Part shown: positions 1-11,149 of the stretch, in pieces
How positions within the stretch are numbered: position 1 is the stretch's first letter
Layout: each line of letters opens with the position of its first letter
Origin: Cheilinus undulatus
Taxonomy: Eukaryota; Chordata; Actinopteri; Labriformes; Labridae
Direction of reading: 5' to 3'
Length of the DNA: 64,000 nucleotides
Assembly (NCBI RefSeq): GCF_018320785.1
Contig: NC_054877.1
Coordinates: 37,470,151-37,534,150, forward strand
Made by a program: the position numbers and the translations under genes
The notes under the pieces: model-generated
The model's input: only the letters and a program-made list of their open reading frames with translations
Told to the model about the DNA's origin: nothing
Databases searched by the model: none

Positions 1-610
1 AGGTAAAGGAAGTAAGCTTGATAAGGTAAGGAGAACTGGTATGCATTTTGTCTTCTTTTAACAAGATTGTTATGGTTCTAATCATAATTATGATGATTAT
101 GATGATCACTTCTTGATTTTATAGCGCCTTTTTTTTTTTTGGGTGTAGAACCTTTAAGAATGAGATTTGACAAAGCCTTTCGACCAACAAGGTTAACAGG
201 ATAAGCTGTTGACAGCAGAACAGAACCCAGACAACATGCAAGACAATCAGTGCATTAACATGGACTCAGATGAGCCTTTTTCCAGTTTTGATCACATTCC
301 AGATATGGCATTTACATTCGCAGAGAGATGCATGGTTATTCATATTTCTTTGATATATTTAAATTTCAGAAAAATTACACCACTGGCTGAGCATCCTTAA
401 ATGCTGACATTATGTTGCAGATGTGGTGTATCCACCTTATTTTCAGCAACAAGAGAGGGTAGTGACAGCAAATATCAAACATGTCCTCATCTCAGACTGA
501 TATCAGCCTGCCACAGACAACACAAAGGACAAGGGAGCAGTGGAATCATCAAAACTTCCAATTATATCTGATTCTTCATGACTGGAAGACAAAACTCTGG
601 GGGTTTCTAG

Positions 611-757
611 GGGTGCTGATGGCCTAGTGGTAAGGCCGTGCCCCATGTTCACGGGTGGCCCGTGTTCAGGTCTGGCCTCCCCACTCTTTCATCCCTGTGT
701 CTGATTCAATCCATGTCTTATATCTCCAATGAAGGCAAAAAAGCCCAAATGTAAATA
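611..757 (+). repeat. tRNA-derived SINE copy
   Basis: A tRNA-like head has an A-box-like TGGCCTAGTGGTAAGG and a worn B-box region GTTCAGGTCTGGCC. It is followed by a pyrimidine-rich body and an A-rich tail containing AAGGCAAAAAAGCCC. It lies in the myosin intron upstream of 1359. The rest of 3-1358 shows no recognisable feature. Confidence 0.6.
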
Positions 758-1358
758 ATGATTTTTTTAAAAAACTCAGTTTCTATGGGGCTCCAGAAAT
801 GAGACCCTAGTTGCCACTGCCTTGCCAGGTAGTTTGCAGCTGGCAGAAAATCAATATGGCATAAACATGCCACAGTATCCTGTTTTATTTCCTGGTTCTC
901 AGGGAAGCAAGATTACATTTCTCATAAAATCAAGACAAGGATACGACGTTTTCTTTGCCCGCTCACAAAATGGGATACTAAACAGAATGATCTAAACTAT
1001 GACAGAAGTCCATGTAAATGCACTCATTATGAAGGCACAGAAAATATACTGGTATATGAATTTAAAGCAAAAGTACAAAAAAGGAATGTAAGTAACAGAC
1101 AAAAGACAGAGATTTAAGACAAAAGGAGGAAATAGAAGCAGAAGACTAAAAATCATTTAAAAAGATTTGGATTGAAGAGTTTAATTTGTGTCTCTATTTT
1201 ATTTGATAACTCTGTAATTTAGACTGCTGTCCATGAGAAAAGTTTTTAAAATGATAACAGCATAAAAAGTCAATTAAGTTTCCCTGTTAACTGTTGTTTA
1301 AGTCTCCAGTTTCTCCAGGTACTTAGAAAATGTAAACCCTGTTTTTTCATCTGTCTAG

Positions 1359-4300
1359 TGAGGAACATTTGAGTGTTCAGTCAGTGAGCTTGGCCACAAT
1401 CAGAGGGGAGTTTGTCCTGTCATCTCCTGAAGCTGAAGGCATGGCAGCACTGATAGAGGAAAACCTGAAGGGGCTGAGACAGCGCTCGGTGTACGCTGTG
1501 GTGCAATATGATTCTGGTAAACAAGGTATGAGACCACAGCATGTACACCATGTATACGGTGTGGGATAGCAACCTCAAACACATGTACTGTTAAAGCAGT
1601 TTTAGGGCCAGACTTACTTTTTGTCCTTAAATCATCCTGATAAACATTTTTAGATCTTGAAATAAACATTACTTGATGGTGCCATTCTGTCAATCTAAAC
1701 TGTATATAACATGCTCTGATTGAACTTCAGTCACCAAATTTTGCCATGCATCATGTGGCCATGAAGTGTGAATCATGACCATTTTTTCATCAGCTTCTTT
1801 CTTTGATTAATTTCTACATTTGATATTTTTGGAGTATTTTTAAATGCACTGAATGTTCTTAAGATAACTAGGTCCACAAAAATTATTGAGATGGCTGGGT
1901 TCACCATGTAATTTTCTCAGCTTCAGTTTTTGCATATTCCTCAAATGCATAGCTTAAAAATCATGGACATCCTTACTCTCAAGCCGTGCAGTAAAAGTAC
2001 TTATTGCATTTTTTTCTGTGTTTTTCTTTCCCATTCTTCAGACGACCCAATGTTCCTAACATTTAAGCGTGGAGACCTGCTGCTGGTAGAAAAAGATGAA
2101 CATTATCCTCCCAAAGACAAGCTGATCAGGGCAACCAACCAGCGGACCAGCGACAGCGGAGTAGTTCATACGGACTCACTGCAGTTTCTGCCAACTCTCA
2201 GCAAACCCTCAGATGACATACTGGTAGAGTAACATAAATACCTCACACTTTGTAATGTAAAACTTGCTGAAAAGGACCACTTGACTGAAGAATGAGGTAG
2301 AACTCATGAAAAAAGTGCCATTAACTGCTGTAAAAGAATATTTCCCAGAAAAATTAAACACATAACCATTATAGGAATTATGCATAAAGGAATAAAGTGT
2401 AAGAAATTGAATTGAGGAAACTTTGAGCAGACATGAATCCATTCATATTGTTTGTACATCAATCTCCCATAATAACAAGTCATATCTGGTTGTTTACTCA
2501 AGATCTGGACTTTAAAACCTAGTTATCACATCATAATAATGCTCCTTTTCACATGATTACTTATTTCAGTCATGGCCACTTTGTCAAGAAACACTTTATT
2601 TGCAAGTAAAAATATTTTTCTTTATTAGCAGTTATTAATTTGCTCCTTTTGCCGTTTTTTATGATTGTGACTGTTCTGGGATGCCCCTTGTCCTTCTATG
2701 AGTCTGCGTGGAAAGCATCAAATACCACATTTTCCTGGCTTTCCTGTGCCTACAAGGAAAGCTTGAGGCAGGGAGAGAAGCAGAAAACCCCCCAGAGCAG
2801 AGCAGGCATCGGTGACAACAAAATTAGATTGATTAAGTCAGAGGCAGAACAAAGGAGGAGCTGGGATGGAGGAAGGTTGCAAAAAGCATGCAGAGGGGGC
2901 AGCAAAGCTTAACCAGGCTAAAACAGCTTAAATATGGCAGCATGAGTGCAACTAGCCAATGGCATGCTTAGGGCGAGCATGAGAGTCATGAGGGCTTGCG
3001 GGGGATCAGCTGATCTTAATTATATGGCAGCGCTTGAACTAACCCTATATGCTCAATTTTTAGTTGCCTTCGTGAGATCTTGATTTATTTTCTTGTAATG
3101 TCAGTAATACAAGGCTTGTTTTCTCTCAGTAATAACCTGGTTGCTCTGATAGGCCGACGAGGTCACTTCATGCTGCCATTACAACACTAAGTTCAGACTT
3201 TTCCTATGTTCCTTTGTAATTTTGCAACTCCAGGAATACAAGAAAAGTAAGTCAAGAGCTGAAGAAACAGGAAAAAACACTTAATCACAGTATGACAGAG
3301 TAAATGAAAAGTGTATTTATGTCTGTTACAGGTGTCTGTATATATACTTTCAATCAACATATAAAAAGATATAATACATTTAGTATTATAGATTTCACTT
3401 GAGACTTAAATCTGAGTATCCCAAGGAGCACAAACACCGGGTGTACTCTACACACATGAAACAAAGGTAGACTTCAGGTTCATGTATACAGCACTGTGAG
3501 ACAGTGACATGAGCTCTATCTTGTGGTAAAACTAATGAACTGCCTCTGACCAAACAGGAGCTGCTCATTCCAGGTTCAAAGATAACTTCAGCAGCACAAA
3601 GTGCTCCACAGAGAGAGGAAACAATGGCCCCTGTTTCTCTTAAAGAGTTTGCAATGGAGAACTTCAGGTAAAGTTATTATATTAGTCTTTTTGATTGATG
3701 ATAGTGTGATCAGACTCTTCTAAGCATTGCTATTATGCCGCTTTATCTGTTTTTCAATAAAATTCAAGTTATTTTGGATGTTTTAAAGACAAAAAAGCCA
3801 TGAATAACTCTGCTTGCCCTATGTGTCACAGGCCTGCAGGTAAAGATGCGGGTCGGCAGGGTGTGGGCCGAGCGGCCAGCAGGGAGAAGTTGTGGGCTTG
3901 TTCGAAAGAACCCCTCAAACAGCCACTGATGAGGAACCTCGTACGCAACTCTGAACTCAGCAGCCTGGCCTGCAACGCCTTCACTGATATCCTTTAAAAT
4001 GCACAATCCTGGTTTAAAGGAATAGACATCTTTCAGAGTTAAGGCCTGTTTGACTTTACTTTAACTATTTTGGGTTATCAATGCACATGTGGATCTCAGC
4101 GTTTAAATTTCTTTATTAGCTGAACATTTCTAATGTCCTGCCCCAAACTTTAATCTCATATTGTTTTATCCACAACACTGCAAGTATGGATGAGGATTGC
4201 TGTTGATGATTTGGTATCAAACTTGCTACTGAAGTTTATCAACAACAACAGATGCACTTGCAACTTTTTAACACTGTTGCATAAGAGGCTCCATATTCAC

Positions 4301-7300
4301 ATGAGACAGAGCCTCTCAACAAATACATGCACAGCAGGGATGCACCAGCAGATGTCTCACTGTGTGTGTTCTTCTCTGGGGAGCATGTGAGTTGAGTCTG
4401 CTTATAACAGCCCTGCAAGGGAACAAAGAGCATTATCGAGTTGTTGGCTTACTGTTTCTCAACTGGTAGGGCATCAGGACCCACCACCACCTCCCTGTAA
4501 GAAATTGCAACTGATTTTTTTTTCAAATTTTCAACCACAAAATTGTATAAAATGAAAAATATTGATGTATCTCACAGTAATACCTCAGCGACAAGTCCAA
4601 GGTACAGTTTTTATTCTGGTGTCAAGAAAATAAATGAAAAAAAACAACAACAAAGAAGACTTGGAAAAAGTGACATCTGCATTTATCAAACAACAGTTGC
4701 ACATTGCATTGTCAGCACATCACCACGACATTTACAATATCGTTAAATCTCTAATGATGGACCTTAGATGGAACAAGACATGACTGAACCAATAGACCAC
4801 ACAAAAAAGACCTTTTCAAAAGCGCATAGTTACAGAAGGGCGTACATGTATCCATATTATTTGATCTCCTTTCCTGTGATAATATGGACATTTGATTAGT
4901 CAGTTTAATTGGTACTATTAGTAGTAGTCATTTCTCAGTGAATTACCCCATCATCTTCATAAACTGTCCTCATATCAAAGGAAAACAAAAAGAGTAGATG
5001 TGTGTTTAGTTTTCCATGAGTTTATCACTTGTGAATTGGGACCTTGTACTGGTGACAGATTGTCCAAAAGGGGATGGCAAATAGACATAGGCTTTATATG
5101 TAAGATGCAAAGATTATAGATCCATCTTTATTTAGACTCGAATAGTAAATTATAACACAAAGACGACATCCTGCAGTACCCTCATTGACCACAAGGGGGC
5201 CACGGCCCACATTTTTGGAGTCACTGCTGTAAACCAGTGGTACCCAAATGATGTGTCGAGGCACACTGGTGTGCCTTGAGAAATAAAGACTGCAAATATG
5301 CAACAACTAGAGATACTGTTGCACATGTTAATGCGACTATTCAAAAATTGAAACTCTTTCTGCTGGGCCTTTCTTTGGTAGATGAAAATAGGTTCAAGCC
5401 CACCTGCACACATCAACACATAAATATACTGTATATCAATACTTTTAAAAAACTATCTTAAACAATTAAGATGGGGCAAAGGGAAGGTGTGTCTCTTTCT
5501 TTCATACCTGTTGTCTTAGCTGAGGATAAGACATGACTTTGTTTTAGTGGTTGTGACATCTACTGTAGATTTGTTCTTGACCCCACATTTACCTTTAAGT
5601 CTTTTCTCAGAATTTGCCGGGCTTTACTAGCAGTGCAAAACAATGCACAAGGTCTTATTTAGCCTTAGTGAGCCTTGCTGATAACTTCAGGCACAACTTT
5701 GGGAATCACTAGTCTAATCTGTTACTTTTATTTTAAGATATTTTTGGGGGGTGTTTTGTCTTCATGTTTGGCAGAACAGCTGGAGAGAGAGAGGGAATTT
5801 GGGGGGCTAGAGTGGGGGAGGACATGCACCAAACATTACCTGGATTACCAGGTAATATGGGCACCTGCTCTCACAACTGTGCCAGACCGGCACCCTCTGC
5901 TACTTTTCCTATGTGTAGATTTTTTTCCCAAACATCAAACAGTTTGTAATGTGTGCTTTTTATTTTTAAAAAAAATGTATCCCTTATAATTTTGTGTTTT
6001 GAATACATAGTTTGAATTTTTTTTATTCGTGTTCCATACATAGAATCATATGCCTAGCCCACATGGGCTTACCTGACACCAATATATGTGGGATCATGTA
6101 TGTGTTTCAGCCACACAAACATATGTAGGAACCTACCTGCTGTTGTCCTTAACCTTTTCTGCCACCCATCCTTAAGTACATGGGTGACTACCCTATCAAA
6201 CAAGCTCGCACTCCTCTGGAGCTCACTGACCAGATCTTTGGTCCAGCCACACAGCATGAAGATCTGCAGGATGAGATCTACTGTCAGATCATGAGACAGA
6301 TGACTGGGAACACCAGCATGTACTCACACAGTCTTTTTCTACATTTCAAAAAGAATTCACGTTTAAATTAAACGAACATTTCTAATCCTCTATGAATTAT
6401 TGTTTATCAGGTTGAGTGTGGAGCGAGGCTGGCAGCTGATGTGGCTGTGTACAGGTTTGTTCCCACCTAGTCAAATGTTGATGAGACACACTCAGCGCTT
6501 CCTGGAGTCTCGACCAAAAGAACAGCTGTCTTTAGACTGTCTGCACAGGCTGAAGGCGATGCTCAGGTCAGCATGGAGTTTGACATAGAAATAATAAATG
6601 ATCAGATTTAATGACATGACAGTAAAGTCCTCCCACCATATGAACCAGTGACTATATATAAAGGTGGACAATGCATCTCTAGCTCCCCCCAAGGTACACA
6701 AGTAAAGCCAAAACACCCCCATCAAAAATGCTGACATATTGTGGTAGTGACATCATTTTTAGCCATAGTTTGTACAATGGAGCTGTATTATTGATGTTCT
6801 GTACCTACCTATAAATTGTAAAAAATAATCAGTCATGATGCTATGTCCCATTAAAATTAAGTTAAACTTCCCATTGGGTCATAAATCCGTATTAAATAAT
6901 AATTGACGAAAAGAAACAGTAATGTGAGAAAAATGTGTGGGAGCTGTAAATGTTTTGGTTTCACATTTGGGAGCTGACATGCCATCCATCTTTTATCATA
7001 TTCAAAGGTATATTCTTTAGTTTCATTTAGTGATATTCAGGGTACACTCACAGCTTAATATTTACCCTAAAATTGTTGGACCTATGAGTATTTCATGTAA
7101 AATCAGTCATTCAATTAAAAAAAAAACTGATGCCAAGACAGATTTTTACTTTAAGACTCAAGCATGGTCAAGCTTGATGAACTTGTTTCCATTAATAAAA
7201 GGAGAGAATGTGTACTTATGTGTATTTTTGATAAAGTAATATTGATGTTTTTCTTTGTGCCCTCAGTAAGGAGCCCAGGAAGCTTCCTCCCCACATGGTA

Positions 7301-10300
7301 GAAGTGGAAGCCATCCAGCAGAACAGCTCCCAGATCTTCCACAAAATCCACTTCCCAAATGACACTGACGCTGTAAGACAAACAAACGTCTGTAAAGATG
7401 AGATATCCATTTATGTCAGAACTTTAGGGCAATGCATCTTCACTGGTGTCACCATTTGATTTAATTAGAATTACACTGTCTACTATTCAATTTGATACAC
7501 AGTGCCTCCTCCGTTTTCTGCATGACTGCACATTAGTGGTGTTGAAAATAACACTTTCTATTTTTTCCATTGCTGTCTCTTAAATCACTGTCTGTGTTTT
7601 GATGCAGATATTTGAGGTGTCATCGACGACCACAATCAAAGAGTTGTGCTTCACTATCGCCTCTCTGCTAAAACTTGGCTCAACTGAAGGATACGGCTTA
7701 TATCTGAAAACACAACACAAGGTGAGAGTTTGGTGACATTCCTGCTGTATTTTTATTCTTCAGATTTTGTTGAATTTAACCTTAAATTACGTTGTAACAT
7801 AATTAAAACATTTACAAGTGTCCGTTTGATTTGTACAAATACAGACTCTTAGAAATACAGAGTTATGAACAGGACAATGCTTCTTTTCCATCTGACATGT
7901 TTGGTTTGGATTCTCAGGTCTCAAGTATGGAGGAGGACAAATATTTCTTTGACAGCTTAAGGCAAACTTCAGATGCTCCGAAGAAAGCTAAAAAAGGCAG
8001 AGAAGGTAATGAATCATGGGGAAACTTCATATCTTGATATCAATTTAACTCCATATTTACAATTCAAATTTTGTTTCCCAGGCTCCCAGACCAACATACC
8101 ATACCAGGTGCTCTTCAGGAGGAAGCTCTGGTTCAATGTGAGCCCAGAGAAAGACCTGATTGCAGACCTAAACTTCCATTTCCCACAGGTATTCAACTAA
8201 ACACCCTTAATTCTGATCTATTTTCTCTTTCTAAACACACAACATCATGGTGATGCATGACTTCTGTTTTTTCTTCCTACAGGAACAGCCTAAGTACCTG
8301 AAAGGGTACCACACCTGCTCCAAAGAGGACATGATCAAGCTGGCCGGGCTGCTCTTCAGAACTCAGGTGGATTCAGACAGGTCACAGTTTGTCATGATCC
8401 CCAAAATGTTAAAGCATTTGGTTCCTGCTGACCAGATCAAACTCATGTCACCAGATGAATGGAAGAAGGTAGCAAAGGATCTTTATAGAAATTATGTAGC
8501 GTCCAGTGTAATGGATATCCACTGACTTTTAGTCATCTTTTCTTCTTGCAGCATATCATCTCCTCCTACAACAAGCAGAGCGGGATCACTGTGGATGAGG
8601 CCAAAATCGCCTTCCTGAAAACCATTTCAAGCTGGCCGACCTTCGGCTGTGCCTTCTTTGAAGTCAAAGTGAGTCACAAAGATTAAAAATACTGCTTATT
8701 CTGTTTATTACCAATTGGGAAAACTGTTTATTTATATTACATTTTAATTTGACTTTGCAGCAAACATGTGAATACAGCTACCCAAATATACTACGGATTG
8801 CTGTCAGCAAGCAAGGTGTGAGCTTGATAGACCCAGAGACAAAGGTATGCGCCGAGATAAGCCTTAAAATTAATACTTTAAAGTCCTGTGATCAGTTTTT
8901 TGCTGGCTATGAAACAATCTGAAGTCATTGCCGTTGCCTCTTATTAAGCTACAAAAGCAAACAGGCCATCAGCAATTAGACTGATTGTATCTGAATAGTT
9001 ATTTTGATGCTTGCCCTCCAAGGAACCCATCAGTCTTTTAGTTTTCCTCCGCCAATATTTGCAATGGGTAAAGCATTTGACTGTAAAAAAAAAAAAGAAG
9101 CAGATGAGGCACCTTTATAAATTTCATGGACTCAACACGGCTTTGTCTGCTGGGCCTGTCATAATCGATATAACCTGAAAAATCTTCTTTGGAGCTGTGA
9201 TTACAGCCTTAGGAGCAGTGGCAGAAGTGTTAGATATACAGGGCTTAGCCCAAACTTTGGAGGGTCCAAGGGCATGCTTCCCCAGAAATGCTCTGCTTTT
9301 TAGGCAATGTTGATAAATGTGAAATTGAATAGATGCATTGAAATAAAATAAGAAGGTCAACAATGAATAGATAAGTAAATACCATAGATTCAAAAGCACT
9401 TTGATCCAGTGCAGAGTGTCAGGTTATAATATGGACGTGTCATATTTTTTCTGTTAGGATCTTTTCATACTCTCATATTTGTGTTAGGGTAATTGTGCAT
9501 AAATCTATGCAGCTTCATGTGGATTGATCATACTGTGAACATTTCAGGAGTTGCTGGTCATGCACCAGTTTAGCCGCATCACAGACTACCAGAGCAAAGG
9601 AAATACTTTCCAGATGACCATCCGAACACTGGTGAATACTGTCAACTTCGTCTGTGAAACCACACAGGTGAGAGGCTTTCGGTCATGTTTCTTGCAGAAG
9701 AAGTCCCTGAAACTTTGTTTTAAAATTAGTCTGAGCCGATCACTCACTCTGATTGTAGTAATTTTCCTTAAACCATCTGATTTTAAAATTAAATCTTACT
9801 CTTTAAATCCATAGTATAAAAAAAATCCTTAAAAGAAAAAATAGGAACTCAGCTGACATCACATGTATAACAACACTGTTAAGACAATTATATTATTTCA
9901 GAATAAAATGAAAACACAAGAGAGAAAAATAATACATATCTGTTTTTCTAAAGGTTATATTTCCCGACACCAATGAGTGTTTCTTCTTTTATTAACTTTA
10001 TTGACATTGAAAATGAGTTGGGAAAATAAGTTAAAAGCGTGTGACCCACACAAACATCTAATTACATGTTACAGCTGATTGCATATTTAAAAAATGCATG
10101 CTCAGTTTCATCTTTTAATGTATCAAATGATGCCTTTTAAAGCTTTAATTGGCTCAATTAATTTGCAAAAGAGAATACATTTCTTAAAGGATGATGATGA
10201 GAGCTTATAGACTGGATGTATCAAATATTACACACACCTTAAATGCCTGCTGAATCTTTAAAAAACACAATTTGGCATGGTTTTACCATTTATAGGCATC

Positions 10301-10742
10301 AGAATATAATGGAAATGTATGCTGGCTTTATCCTCTATTTATTACTGTTATATATAAGCACAATTTGAATTTTTTTTATTGCATTATTACTTTTGAAAAT
10401 TGAAAATATACACAAAAACCCTAGTTTCAGTTGATTGAAGATAGCATTTTTGATGTGGCATACAAAGTTACTATGATGCGTGTCTTCAGCTCCCTGTTGG
10501 ATTATCTCTCCATGGCATGAATCTGAATTTATTCATCGGATTACACAGGACAAAAATGTCTCATTGTGGATGCCGAGGTCTGAAAACGTGCATCAAATAT
10601 AATGTATGTGTCTTTATAAAATGACAACATTTCTCTCCTTTTTCAGGCCAAAACAATGGTGGACCTTCTCAGGTCATACGTCAGCATGTACGAGAGGCAG
10701 AGGGAGACTTTTCAGCCGAGGAACCACATGATTTTCTTTTGA
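1359..10742 (+). CDS. Unconventional myosin VII-like, 3' part of gene (end of FERM1, SH3, MyTH4, FERM2)
   Basis: Class VII myosins are actin motors whose tail binds cargo and adaptor proteins in stereocilia and microvilli. Exons as I read them: 1359-1525, 2042-2223, 3558-3667, 3832-3986, 6166-6319, 6411-6566, 7267-7372, 7608-7721, 7918-8005, 8082-8188, 8283-8468, 8552-8668, 8761-8844, 9548-9667, 10647-10742 (TGA). They join without a frame break into 646 residues. The first exon ends the first FERM domain, the second is SH3-like, about residues 138-310 are MyTH4 (motifs [17 protein letters not shown] and KYMGDYP) and about 315-646 are FERM ([24 protein letters not shown]). These motifs match remembered MYO7A/MYO7B tails closely. 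The motor, IQ and first MyTH4 parts lie upstream; the AG at positions 1-2 followed by GTAAAG may be the end of the preceding exon and has the right phase. The intron after 3986 is AT-AC. The 7A/7B paralogue is unresolved; 7B is possible because the C-terminus is divergent. Confidence 0.9.
3987..6165 (+). other. U12-type AT-AC intron in the myosin VII-like gene
   Basis: No GT donor follows the MyTH4 exon, but ATATCCTTT sits at 3987-3995 and matches the U12 AT-AC donor consensus at every base. Near the other end TCCTTAAC at 6146-6153 is the consensus U12 branch site, and the intron ends in CAC at 6163-6165, about 13 nt after the branch adenosine. Splicing here yields [12 protein letters not shown] across the junction, like [12 protein letters not shown] in MYO7A. 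Reading through instead gives FTDIL and a stop. Confidence 0.85.
5235..5711. mobile_element. Non-autonomous hAT-like element (MITE)
   Basis: The left end CAGTGGTACCCAAA and the right end TTTGGGAATCACTA form terminal inverted repeats of the hAT (YARNG) type. The flanking 8-mers CTGTAAAC and GTCTAATC agree at 5 of 8 places, as expected for an aged target duplication. No transposase is present. It lies inside the U12-type intron of the myosin gene. Confidence 0.6.
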
Positions 10743-10796
10743 GGCTTCAAAAGCAAAACAATGGACTGGACTAAACTATTAATTTATATAAAATCT

Positions 10797-10975
10797 CAAC
10801 AACATGGGGAGCTGGCAGCCAAAGTGATTAAACCTGGTGGGCTAGGTTTAAGTCTGGCTTGTGGCTCCTTACCCACATGTCCTAACCCCCTCTCTCTCTT
10901 TTTTGTCCCAGCTCTATCCAGTGTCCTATCTAAAAAAAGGTGGAAAAGTAAGAAAATAGATCTTAAAAATCAGAA
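10797..10975 (+). repeat. tRNA-derived SINE copy in the myosin 3' UTR region
   Basis: A tRNA-like head (GGGGAGCTGGCAGCCAAAGT, then a B-box-like TAGGTTTAAGTCTGGC) is followed by the CT-rich body and an A-rich tail, in the layout of the other SINE copies in this window. It begins about 55 nt after the myosin stop codon. Confidence 0.55.
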
Positions 10976-11143
10976 AAAATTTCCACTCAGATATATTTAT
11001 ATATACTTTAAATTACAAAATCCTCCTTAATACAGAAGACTTCTGCTGAAAAACAGTTCATTCATTGTAATTCTTAACTTAGGTCTCTTACTAAAACAGA
11101 TGAGTTTGTAAAAATGTAAGTTCAGACAAATGTAAAATAATTG

Positions 11144-11149
11144 AATAAA
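11144..11149 (+). terminator. Polyadenylation signal AATAAA of the myosin VII-like gene
   Basis: This is a canonical AATAAA about 400 nt after the stop codon at 10742 and a plausible end for the transcript. The 3' UTR would then carry the SINE at 10797. Confidence 0.5.

Noticed and set aside
209..400. 63-codon frame near the window start that might be an upstream myosin exon
   Set aside because: It shows no myosin-like residues and its splice sites do not fit the phase required by the exon at 1359.
4451..4530. TTTCTCAACTGGTAGGGCATCA, similar to the start of a hAT element
   Set aside because: No matching inverted right end was found.
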